A stretch of 64,000 bases of DNA, taken from NCBI RefSeq assembly GCF_000143415.4, contig NW_003314291.1, positions 835,650 through 899,649 on the forward strand, in the 5' to 3' direction. This document shows, piece by piece, positions 22,936 to 33,144 of this stretch. Position 1 is the stretch's first letter; every line of letters begins with the position of its first letter. The notes below the pieces were generated by a model. The model did not search any database. It had not been told where the DNA came from and was given only the letters and a program-made list of their open reading frames with translations. This stretch comes from Selaginella moellendorffii (taxonomy: Eukaryota; Streptophyta; Lycopodiopsida; Selaginellales; Selaginellaceae). A program made the position numbers and the translations under genes.

Positions 22936-25749
22936 ATGTTGCAGTGTTCAACTTCTATTCAATGGAGCACTTCATCTAAATGCGTCGGCCGCGTCTGTGC
23001 TCACACTGCTACAGACTGCTCCAAACCCGCACAGGAGAAAAAAGACAAGGATGTCTCGTCCCTACTATGTTCTTTAAAGGCGTCCAGAAGCATTGCCCAG
23101 GTTCGCAGAATTCATGCAAGTGCTGTAGAAACCGGAGTGTCCTCGAACGTTCGCATTGCAAGCAGCTTAATCAGGATGTATGCCAAGTGCGGCAGCATGT
23201 CGGAGGCCCGAGAAGTCTTTGACAGTATCCACCATCACGACGTGGTATGCTGGACCGCACTGATACTGGGATATGTGGAAAACGGACAGGGAGAAGTGGC
23301 CCTTGGCGTGTTACTACAGATGCATCGCTCAGGCTGCAGTCCAAATGCTCGAACTTTCACAGCGGCGTTCAAGGCCTGCACAGTTCTAGCAGCAAAGGAA
23401 CCGGGCATGCAAGTTGATGGAAAGATGCTGAAAGTGAAGGCTTTGGAAAAAGGCATGGCTATTCACTCCCAGGCTCAGGATTTCAGTAGTGGGGATGCTT
23501 TCATTGGAAGTACTCTGGTGGAGATGTACTCCAAGTGTAGGAGCATGGTGGACGCTCACAGGGCCTTCGATGGGACACAGCATCGTGACGTAGTGCTCTG
23601 GACGGCATTGATGGTTGGCTACGTTGAGAACGAGCAGTATGCGACAGCGTTAGAACTACTTCAAGCCATGCAGTTCAACGGCTGTATGCCAAATTCTCGA
23701 AGTTATGTGGCTGCTCTCAAGGCGTGCTCGAGTCTTGCTGCTAGAGAAGAAAGCAGGGAGATAGATGGAGGTTTTGTGAAACTGGTGGCACTGGAGCAAG
23801 GCATGGCTTTGCATTGCCAGGCAGCTCAGAGTAACAAAAGCGGCAGTGGGGATTTGTTTGTGGGTAATATCTTGATCGACATGTACTCAACCTGTGGAAG
23901 TATGGTGGATGCAAGAGCAGTGTTTGACAAGATGGAACGTCACGATGTGGTCTCGTGGACAGCTCTCTTGTCAGGGTATGCTCAAAATGGGGATGGTGAC
24001 ACAGCTCTTGAGTTATTCGCAGCGATGAAGTCTGAGCCTTGTCTCCCAGATGCTCGAACGTTTGTTGCTTTACTGAAGTCATGTGTTGCCCTTGCTGGTA
24101 GAGAAAAGCCAATGCCTGTCCATGGAAAGCTTGTGAAAGTTTGCTCACTTGAGAAAGGGATGGCCATCCACTGTGAAGCTTCAAGCAGCAACTGTAAGTT
24201 CGATGTTTTCTTGGAAAACACTCTGATTGATATGTACTCCAACTGTGGCAGTGTGATGGACTTCAAGCTCGTCTTTGATCAGATGCAACGCCGGGATGTT
24301 GTGTCATGGAATGCGTTGATGCTTGGGTATGTTGAGAATTCGGAGTGTAAGGCTGCCTTACAGATGTTTTCGTCAATGCAGGAGGAAGGCTACAAACCAA
24401 ACAGTCGAACGTTTGTTGCTGCAGTGAAGGCTTGCATCGGTTTGGCATTGGCCGAAGATGACACGAAAGTGGACGGGAGCTTCATGAAAATAGGCGCCCT
24501 GGAGAAAGGTATGGCTATTCACTCTGAGAGCATGAATAGATTATGTGACTCGGATGTTTTTGTTTCCAGTAGTCTGATCGACATGTATGCAAAGTGCGGA
24601 AATATGATAGACGCCTCCAAGGTGTTTAACAAGATAGATCGACCAGGTGTGGTACCGTGGACGTCACTGATACTGGGATATGCGGAGAATGGGAAAGCCG
24701 AGCTTGCGCTGGAGCTTTTCGTAGCCATGCAAGCAGAAAAGTGCCAGCCAAACTCTCAGACATTTGCTGTGGCTTTCAAGGCCTGTGCTTGGCTAGCAGA
24801 GAAAGAGGAGTTCACAGAAGCTGGCCAGGGGAAGCTTGTGAAGCTGGTTTCTCTTGAGAGAGCTTTCGCTCTTCATTCTCGAGCCCCGAGGATAGAGAAC
24901 TCCGCAGACAGCAGCACGGTGGTCGTGGAGATGTATGCAAAGTGTGGCAGCACAGTGGACGCTCGGCGAGTTTTGGACGAAATGGAGTGCTGGAATCCAG
25001 CGTCTTGGTCAGCTCTTCTTGTGGGACACACCAGAAATGGAGAACTTAATGAGGCGATGGAACTGCTGTCCACCATGCCTAAGTCGAGAGGAGGAGATCC
25101 ACGAACTCTAGCAGCAGCACTCAAAGCTTGCAGTAGTGTTGGGGCCTGGCAACTAGGACGAAAAGCTCATGCAGAGATTTGCCGCTGTGGACTGGAGAGC
25201 AACCAAGTCATAGCAACATGCCTGGTTGACTTCTATTGCAAAGTTGGAAGTGTGGTTTTGGCTCAACAGGTTTTCGACTCGATGTTGTCGAAAGATCTTG
25301 TGGCCTGGACAGCACTTGTAGCTGGATATGGTCGCCAAGGAGATGCTGCCTCCATGTTTGAAAGCTTTCATAGCATGCGAGATTTTGGCCTTTGTCCTGA
25401 TAGTTTTACATTCCTCTCGATCATCAGTGCTTGCAGCCATGCAGGACTTGTGAAACAGGGAAAGGAGTGCTTGTATGCAATGAAGACGAAGTATGGGATT
25501 TGTCCTGGGCATGAGCACTACCATGGAGTGATTGATCTCTTGGGACGAATAAACCATTTGGATGAGGCAATGATGGTGTTAGAATCTATGCCTCTAGAAC
25601 CCAACTGTGTAAGTTGGACTACCATTTTGAACGCATGTAAGAAGTGGAAAAATATCAAGGTTGGGAAGATTGCATACAATGCTTTGGTGAAGATTGATAA
25701 AAGGAACAAAGCTGCATATACACTTATGGCTAATTTATATGGAAATTAA
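22936..25749 (+). CDS. Large PPR protein, insert-bearing subfamily, truncated E domain
   Basis: A single exon of 937 residues, mostly PPR repeats arranged in a regular cycle of roughly 100 residues. Each cycle contains DMYSxCGSMxDAxxVFD, VVSWTALMxGYxENGQ, TFVAAxKAC, and a long inserted linker ending KxxALEKGMAIH. Six cycles carry the linker, for example MQVDGKMLKVKALEKGMAIH. The C-terminus reads LLGRINHLDEAMMVLESMPL and WTTILNACKKWKNIKVGKIA, then stops at YTLMANLYGN, a short E-like stretch without DYW. The first ATG is 22936; if the adjacent ttgcag is a real acceptor, translation would begin in an unseen upstream exon. Organelle targeting is not obvious from the N-terminus. The likely role is organellar RNA processing, by family. 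Confidence 0.9.
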   Translation: MLQCSTSIQWSTSSKCVGRVCAHTATDCSKPAQEKKDKDVSSLLCSLKASRSIAQVRRIHASAVETGVSSNVRIASSLIRMYAKCGSMSEAREVFDSIHHHDVVCWTALILGYVENGQGEVALGVLLQMHRSGCSPNARTFTAAFKACTVLAAKEPGMQVDGKMLKVKALEKGMAIHSQAQDFSSGDAFIGSTLVEMYSKCRSMVDAHRAFDGTQHRDVVLWTALMVGYVENEQYATALELLQAMQFNGCMPNSRSYVAALKACSSLAAREESREIDGGFVKLVALEQGMALHCQAAQSNKSGSGDLFVGNILIDMYSTCGSMVDARAVFDKMERHDVVSWTALLSGYAQNGDGDTALELFAAMKSEPCLPDARTFVALLKSCVALAGREKPMPVHGKLVKVCSLEKGMAIHCEASSSNCKFDVFLENTLIDMYSNCGSVMDFKLVFDQMQRRDVVSWNALMLGYVENSECKAALQMFSSMQEEGYKPNSRTFVAAVKACIGLALAEDDTKVDGSFMKIGALEKGMAIHSESMNRLCDSDVFVSSSLIDMYAKCGNMIDASKVFNKIDRPGVVPWTSLILGYAENGKAELALELFVAMQAEKCQPNSQTFAVAFKACAWLAEKEEFTEAGQGKLVKLVSLERAFALHSRAPRIENSADSSTVVVEMYAKCGSTVDARRVLDEMECWNPASWSALLVGHTRNGELNEAMELLSTMPKSRGGDPRTLAAALKACSSVGAWQLGRKAHAEICRCGLESNQVIATCLVDFYCKVGSVVLAQQVFDSMLSKDLVAWTALVAGYGRQGDAASMFESFHSMRDFGLCPDSFTFLSIISACSHAGLVKQGKECLYAMKTKYGICPGHEHYHGVIDLLGRINHLDEAMMVLESMPLEPNCVSWTTILNACKKWKNIKVGKIAYNALVKIDKRNKAAYTLMANLYGN

Positions 25750-26231
25750 CATTTACATGTTTGGTGAAAGAACAAAAGTTAGCAGTTGTGACCAAGAAAG
25801 CACAAATGAAGCACTCCATTATAATGTGTGATGTTGTGACAAAATAAAAAAACTCTTATTCAATACTTCAATATTGGTGATAATGTTTCTCATCCCACTA
25901 CTAAACAGATTAAGTGGAATCCCATGCACTGCACATGAATTTCATCTTTACATGGCATTGTAAGAGGAGAGTTCTAGAATATTTATCTCAAACAATATAA
26001 ATTAATTGTGAGAAAAATGCCTTTATATCTTCTAGACTTCTGCAAAGTTTTGTATCCAAGGCCAATGCAAGACCCAGCAATTCCATTTCCTAGAATTGGA
26101 CCTGAAGTGAAGCTCACTAGATTGGAGAAAAATGATCTTCGCTTCAAGTCCTTTGCTTTTCGAAAATAATAGAGCTCAACATCGCAAAAAAGATGGTGGG
26201 TTTGAAGGCTTTCGAGAAATACAAGAGTAGT
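25750..26231. other. Intergenic, no gene seen
   Basis: AT-rich 3' flank of the PPR gene with no supported feature. Confidence 0.5.
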
Positions 26232-26570
26232 CTAGACTCTGAATCCTCGGCTGTTACGTCGCCCGCGAGCCTTCTCAAACCTGCACCCTCCCGAGCGGCC
26301 TGGGATACGCACAGAAAGCAAGAAGAAAACTAAGAAACAGGGATTACTCTCTTGGGCCAGAAGCGCGAGCTCGTCAAAGGTGAGGCATTTTCTTCCGGTC
26401 CTCACGCGAGTACCATTGTCATCCGCGGGTCTGTCATCGTCGGCGATCGTTCCAACAAGGGCAGCGATCTTAAACTCCTGTTTCACCATATTTTCCATGT
26501 TGGCGAGGCGGGAGAGTGACATTGTGATTTTACTCATGAATTTGCTGCTGGTCCTTCTGACCAAGGAAAG
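26232..26570 (-). pseudogene. RPL18: Ribosomal protein eL18 (RPL18) relic
   Basis: The minus strand encodes recognisable eL18 pieces in order: VRRTSSKF, FMSKITMSLSRLANM, KIAALVGTIADDDR, GRKCLTFDELALLA, and after a probable 50-bp intron (gtaatccctg...tatcccag) CRFEKARGRRNSRGFRV, the exact family ending. Long internal parts are missing: the segment between FMSK and SLSRL, the strand before GGECLTFD, and the block that normally runs from LLRGPKNA to PYVR. Nothing corresponding to the N-terminus is visible upstream. The retained intron argues against retrocopy origin. It cannot make a functional large-subunit protein. Confidence 0.85.
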
Positions 26571-27168
26571 TAAGAAAATGCGTGAGAAATCGGCAACCGC
26601 TATAGATCCAATGCCAAATCACACGCACTCACCTTGAGGTAGGCTAGCGGATCCAATTCCTGGCAAGCAAAATCTATCTAAAGGCCCATTGCCTTGACCT
26701 AGATAAAGGGTAGGACAATATTTTAATTTTTTTTAAAGTTAAACCTGTTTAGTTAGACAAATGAACTTGATATTTAATTAAATCAAAGGGAAGTGATGTG
26801 TCTTTTTCTACCAGAGTCGTAGGGTACACGATGTGCTAACCAAACTATACATCACGCCTACATGGGACTGATGATGCCACTCCGTGACGCCCATATTTTT
26901 TTGCTTTTTTTTTGGCTTTGTTGCTATCTGAGCTTGTGTTGCTACTTTCATGATTGGGAAGCAGACACATTCAGCTGAATGCATTGACTATCAGTCTTGA
27001 ATATTTGTCCTTTGGGCCATCAGTCGAGTCACTATTCTCCACTCAACTCCACCCCCACTCCACTGATCCCAAACATTCCACCGGAGATAAAAACATTCCA
27101 CTGGAGATAATCTCAAGAACTTTTGGCGTGATTTTCGATCCGCCAGAGACGAGTCCATCTCCTGCAAG
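26571..27168. other. Intergenic, no gene seen
   Basis: Contains short T- and A-rich tracts and a small direct duplication (aaacattccaccggagata / aaacattccactggagata, 27075-27110). No coding signal is recognised. Confidence 0.5.
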
Positions 27169-27741
27169 TTGAAGGGTCAGGGGCCTTTTACTTTAGTCGA
27201 ATTACTTTCGATTATTATTACAAGCTCTGCTCCAAGCAACATTCATTTCAAATGCAACATGAGTGAAGGAAAAGGTGGCGGTCATCTCTTTCAAAAAGGT
27301 GGAGCACAAGCAGATGTTGATTGTTGGGAGCCCGAGAAACTGCGGAAGAAAGCATACAAAAAGAAAAGCAGGAGAACTCTTTGTCAACGATATTGGAATG
27401 CCATACGTGGTACACATTGTGGCCAGCCAGCGAAAGAGGGCAACGTACAAGACGCTTTCGTGAGTCGCGAGGTTTTCTTCGCTGGGCATGCCACCGACCT
27501 TCGAGTCGAACGAGCTCACAAGATTATGTGTCGTAACTCAAAACTGCGGCTTTTCCGCTCTCATGTTACGCGTGGAGCAAAGGTTTCTCCATCGCAGCCT
27601 CCAAGATTCGATGGACCTTTGACAAAAGGACATGCCCAAGATTTGCGACTGCGAAGTCTGGGCAGCAGAATTGGCCAACTTCGACTCCAAACTCCCCATC
27701 TTTCCAAGGCTCCAAACCAGGAATGGACCGCTCAACATTGA
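27169..27741 (+). other. 190-codon ORF of unknown nature
   Basis: An ATG-led frame begins MKGQGPFTLVELLSIIITSS and is basic throughout its C-terminal two thirds (KLRKKAYKKKSRRTLCQRYW). A second plus frame (27263-27463) is also open and equally plausible, which weakens both. No domain, signal peptide or intron pattern is recognisable. A further plus frame at 27817-28053 starts MMDFVSKVAKKKQDERLLKG and is likewise unassigned. They may be fragments of decayed genes. Confidence 0.22.
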
Positions 27742-28053
27742 CGCATGCATGTGGTGTTTACGCCCAAGATGAGCTCTTCAGAATTGCTTGATTTCCTTCT
27801 GTTATCTTAAGTTTGTGTGATGGACTTTGTATCTAAGGTGGCAAAGAAAAAACAAGACGAGCGGCTTCTGAAAGGGATGGATGCACGCCTATCGCATGCC
27901 TTTGACGTTTCAAACCAATCCGGTGCGCTGTGTGTAATGAAAGGTATTAAGCTGTTTGCTAGTGCTGTAGTGAACCCTGAAGCTTCGGAGCTGCTGGGAG
28001 TTGCGGGCCGAGTTGAAACAACGTCTGGATGCATCGATCGATGGATGGGTTGA

Positions 28054-30592
28054 TGTACCAAAGTGAAACATCTCCATCGCATCACGGCATATGTAGATCT
28101 CGATTTCGTCAAACTGGGGGGGTTTAGATGCCGTGCAATTTCACTTTTCCACACATTTTTTTGGTGTACTCCTTGAGAGACCATCTTCGTTTCCCCGACG
28201 CACTGCAGGCCGTGGTAGTTTGATTTGTTTGGTGGTGGCCGTAAAATATTTCTTTGAAGTCCAAAGTTTTTGCATCTGTCGACCCAGTCCTCTAGTTTCG
28301 ATTCCGATCTGATAGACTCACACATATACGAATGTATAAACAGAATATGCACTTATAATTTCCGGCACGGCTTTGACCACTCTAGACGGTAGCTTGTTCA
28401 CGAATCCTGATCATTATCCAAATGCAACTTGGTAAAGCAAAGACTTCCTTTTCATTACATCACCATAACTTTCCGGCAGTTCTTATAATATGACAAGCTC
28501 GACGATGGTCTTTCTCGGTGGCACTGCTGTAGTGCAAATATGTTAAGAGAGCTTGGATAGGCTCTCCATCGTCGTCTGGAAATCACGTGGCAAGATTCTC
28601 ATGCGTGCTCTGCTCTTGGAATTTCTGGGAGTGTCTTGTCCGACTGTCTCCTTCGCTGTGATCTTCTTTTCTCTTTTGGTTAAATTTTTTTTCCTTGGTG
28701 GTACACTTGAATCATTTGGAAACAACCAAAGGTACCGTATAAATATCGATTAGCCGAGAAACTATCAAACTTCAAATGTATAATTTGACTGGATTGCTGC
28801 TGCTGACACAACGAATGATCAACGCTGGAAAACCCATAACAAAATACTTAGTGAGAAGTTTTGATAAGTATTTAAGCTCAGGGAAGCTTCTCTTTCAGTT
28901 GCCGAAATTGTGGAGATTTTAAATCCAAGGCCGTTAGCTGTTCGAAAACCGACACCATTGCGAGGCGGGCATTTTGCTAATTTTTAGCAAAAACCACACC
29001 GTGTTTCTGTCCCAACACGCTTGCTAAATTGCTATTATAATTCTCCCACTGAAAAAGCTGGCTAAGCCAAGAAGCCACAAGTTTGTTTGTCGGGAACAAG
29101 GATTTGGGAGCTTCAAACCCAGGAAAAACCACGTCAATTTCGTGGGAACCTTTCCCGGATTCCTTCTCCGAAAAGCCAAAAAAACGGCCCAGAGAGGAAA
29201 AAAAAGAAGAAAAAATCCTTGCACTTCCATCTTTGATCTCTAAGCAGCCGCCGCCAAGGATATCCCCTCCATGGATGGGGAATCTCAAGGCTTTTGTCGA
29301 CGTGGGAAACGACGAGTGACAAAAGGTGGCGGTGAAAATGAAAATGCCACACAGAAAAGTATAGAGACAAGAGAGGGTTCTTTCTCTCTCTCTCTCTTCT
29401 CCAGAAACGTTGTTTTATGAGCCATCAGAATTGTTGGTTGGCTGGCTGGCTGGATTGGATCGAAGCGAACCAACAAATTTTGGGGAAGAAGAGGGCGAGC
29501 AGCCATGAATAACTGTGAATTGATCGACCCCATGGATCGATCTGGAGAAAGATTGATGGAGAAAGAGATTCAAGCTACATTCATGAATGTTTCTCATTCA
29601 GTGTAAGTACAAGCGTGGTTTTTGTCTGTTTTTCGCGTGGGCGTGTTTGTATATAGAACAAAGTAGAAGAATTGTTCATGGATGTCCTCTATTCAGCGGA
29701 GTATCCAGCACCACCACCGTATTGACTTTGAAGGCAAAATTATAATATACTATTTGATCAAGAGACAAAGTTTAGAGGTAAGAACAGGAAAAAAAAAACG
29801 CAGGGGGCGCTTTTGTTCACATTTGATAAAAAGGTATAGTTTCCGCGGGTTGGAAGTATGCACGCAATTCCCTCAATACCAATGAAACCGACACCAAAAA
29901 TAATTTAGAATTTCTACTTAAGAGAGAAAACATAAAAATAATAAATAATAATAATAATAAATAAATCAGCGTGAATTATGCTCCAATCATATGGCTGCGG
30001 CGCAGTCAAGTTTACTCCAATCCAATGCGTCTCTCCAAGTTAGAACATTTCTAGCTAAGCATGCTTTAGTTAATATAATCTGTAGTTTAACCAGATAAAA
30101 ATAATGAGAGGATAAGAGTAAAGAAAATATTCCATTGAATTAAAAATTCATCAAAGTCCGAGTCAAATAAATTGTTACTTGTGTAGGTTGAGAGCTCATT
30201 TCCAAGAAACACTGCTGAGTGAGAAGTGCTCCTACTTTGAGCAGCCATTCTTTCTCCTGTTTCCATATAGTCTTCTCTCACACACTCCATCATCACAGTG
30301 CGCACGAACACATCGAGAAAAGATAGAATTAGGATCAATCAATCAATCGCGGCGTCAATCATAGTTTGTCCACTGCAGGGCCAGGGCCGCGAGAAGAAAA
30401 AGAGAAGAACGAAAAGGGGGGCTGGGATTCGGGAAGAGCTCGAGCTTTGATTGAGTTGAATTCCATTGGCGGTGGTGTCGCTAGCAAAAGCTTCGATCAA
30501 TCTCGAGGCTCACGTTCGGCTTTGGAGGGAAGAAGAGAAGGAGAAGAGGAAGTTTGTTTTGGGTCGTCATTCGAGAGGGATTTGTTCTGAGC
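28054..30592. other. 2.5-kb intergenic region with NAC leader and a 33-codon mini-ORF
   Basis: Nothing is firmly supported. At 29505-29606 an ATG-led frame encodes 33 residues starting MNNCELIDPMDRSGERLMEK, and its stop overlaps a perfect donor (gtaagt at 29602), so it could be a first exon whose partner I could not find. A (taa)n tract lies near 29938-29965. The last 200 bp are the probable 5' leader of the NAC gene. Confidence 0.4.
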
Positions 30593-32202
30593 ATGAGCGC
30601 CATGGTGGTGCAGCAGCAGCAGCAGCAGCAAGGAAGCAATCGGTCCAGGCCTCCTCCAAACATTTGGCTTCCACCGGGATTCCGGTTCCATCCTACCGAC
30701 AACGAGCTCATCACCTTCTACCTCGTCAAGAAGGTCGTCAACACAAAATTCGCGGCGCACGCCATCGCCGAGGTCGATCTCAACAAGTTCGAGCCATGGG
30801 ATCTACCCGGTAAGGAGGAACTCTCCCATCTTCTCTCGCATTCGTTTCTATGATTTCCTCTCACTCTCTCGACGTTCTTGGGCTTGAATTTGCTGCATTG
30901 CATTCATGGCATTCCAAGGAACTTGGAATCGATCACTTGGGTCGAGTTGCCTGGACGAAATTCCTCTAAAAATCTCTCCTTTGTTCTTTTTTCTTTCCCG
31001 GCAGAGAAAGCAAACATGGGAGAGAAGGAATGGTACTTCTTTAGCTTGAGGGACCGGAAGTACCCGACGGGGATGCGTACGAATCGGGCAACCGAGGCCG
31101 GCTACTGGAAAGCAACCGGCAAAGATCGAGATGTCCGAGGAGGAGGAGGATCCAACGTCAACAACAGCAACAGCAATGGACCCGGAACTTCTCTTGTGGG
31201 TATGAAGAAAACGCTGGTTTTCTACCGGGGCCGCGCTCCCCGGGGCGAGAAAACCAATTGGGTCATGCACGAGTATCGATTGGAAGGCAAGACCGCCTAC
31301 TTGTATGGATCCAGAGCCGCCAAGGTGAGTAATTTCTCGCGCCAATACCTAATGCTCTGTTTTTTTTAAGTGTGTTCTTCGTGTTCTTCCTTCGTGTTCT
31401 TCGCTTGTTCTTCGTGCGTTCTCGTGTTCTTCCTTTCTTTGTTCTTTGTTCTTTCGTGTTCTTCCTTTGTTCTTCGTTTGTTCGATGAATCATGGGATTG
31501 ACTTCTTCTCTTTTGTCTGAATCCCAGGAGGAATGGGTGGTGTGTCGGATCTTCCAAAAGAAGGCCTTGGCCGCCGCCAAGCTGAGGGCATTGTCCGAGG
31601 ACAACGCCGCCATCACCACCGGCGCGGCACACGACTCGGACGATCACGAGGTTCCTTGCTCGCCCGGCGCCGCCACCGCCAAGCCCGAGCTGGACGATCA
31701 CTTGTCTTGCATTTCCGGCGTCGACGATCAGCAGCAGCAGCACCAGTGCTCCAAGAACTTCCCCGGGCTCTACAGCACGGGAGACTTTGCCAAGCTCTTC
31801 GATCCCGAGTTCCTCCCGCCGCTACGATCATCCCAAGTGAGCCCCTACGCCACCAACGCGAGCTCGTGCTATAGCAACAAGGGATCGTCCTTGACAAAGT
31901 CGTGCAAGAGCGAGCCTTACGCCGCCGCCATCCCGCCGCCTCTCGCCGACATTAGCAGCCCCAGCGCCGCCGCCGCATACAACGCGTTTGCGGGCTTCGT
32001 GGGCGATCACACAGCTCTAAACTTCTCCTCCTCGTCCTTCGATTCATCACACTCCACCTCCCAGCAGCAGCAGCCATTCTTCCAGCAGCATTCCGCCGCC
32101 ACTGCCGATCAAGGCTTCATCAACGAGTTCCTCTTTAGCCGCTTCCTGGCCGACCCATCGTCCTCGAGCTCCTCGGATTTGGACCAGCTCTACGCGTTCT
32201 AA
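30593..32202 (+). CDS. NAC-domain transcription factor (NAM/CUC-like)
   Basis: Three exons (30593-30809, 31005-31324, 31528-32202) encode about 403 residues. NAC subdomains A-E are all present: [55 protein letters not shown] with [33 protein letters not shown] then HEYRL, and [12 protein letters not shown]. The usual DEEL is DNEL. A Gly/Asn/Ser-rich loop ([16 protein letters not shown]) is inserted between C and D. The C-terminal half is Ser/Gln-rich and ends LDQLYAF, typical of an activation region. Two introns fall at the positions usual for NAC genes. NAM/CUC-like assignment is from overall look; I found no obvious miR164 site. Confidence 0.95.
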
Positions 32203-33144
32203 TCTGACAAGACGAACCAACAACAACATCGACAGATCTCCAGGTCGTCTTTCCTTCCATCAAAGGTTGGTGTACAGATTGTTTTCCCAGGTGATCTAGC
32301 AGCTCAAAAACTATCATACGTGAATTATATCAGATACATAGAAGACTGTACATGACAAAGATCAGGGTATAGTGATCGTATTCATACGAGGTGGCTTTCA
32401 GATACAATCACAGACAATGATCTTAGAGACAGGAAACTATTCATGTTCTTTCAATTCAGCTTCCAGATAATGAACAAGCTTATCCATTTGACAAAGCTTG
32501 TAGATTATAAAACAATACTATCAAAGGCTGCGCAGCTATCAAGTCTTTGAGTCAGTAAGATACCATTCGAGACTGCTGCGCTTGTTTGTAGCTGGAAAAT
32601 CTGGAGGAAGAACCAAAAAGAACTGAAGAGAAAAAACACGTTGCGATTCCGGGTTGGGTGGAGGGAAGCTACCTCATAACTGAGCAGTGTTGTGTTTGTG
32701 TCAAACTTCTCTCCTCCAGTGCTGGCGCTTTGCATTGGCGCCAAGGATTGAGGAGATGACGAGTTTGTCTTACGACAGCATCAGCTCGATACCCCGAGCT
32801 CATCTTCTAGACCTGAGATCATCCGCGAGAGTTAAAGTAAAAAACGTAACTTGCCAAATACCTTTGTTTTTAGCGAGCATTAGCCTCCAACGTGGGACCT
32901 GCCCGAGCAAGTCGGCTAGCTGTGCGTTTCCCAGAAAACCAAATCCTTTTTTGTTCTCCCACCTAGAAAACACAAATCCAGTCATTCACCACCACTTGAT
33001 CGGATTTCAACAGTATCGAAGGAATCCAAATCAGCGCAATGCTGTAAAACAACCGACTGCACAGGAGAGGCTCACAATCTATCGTCACTTCCATTTTAAA
33101 GTCAAAGATAAAATGTACCAAAACTTTTTACGTCGCCTCCTTGT
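32203..33144. other. Gap with unresolved minus-strand exon-like pieces
   Basis: On the minus strand several acceptor/donor pairs frame short open pieces between about 32985 and 32505. One is FLGNAQLADLLGQVPRW and the next LAKNKG (ending at a gtattt donor near 32860). Another is ASTGGEKFDTNTTLLSYE (ending at a gtagct donor) which could join IFQLQTSAAVSNGILLTQ and a TAA. They may be spliced 3'-UTR exons of eIF3m or a small unknown gene. I could not assemble a convincing protein. Confidence 0.3.

Noticed and set aside
27807-28352. 181-codon minus ORF
   Set aside because: No domain, composition like random sequence, and overlapped by an equally plausible plus ORF.
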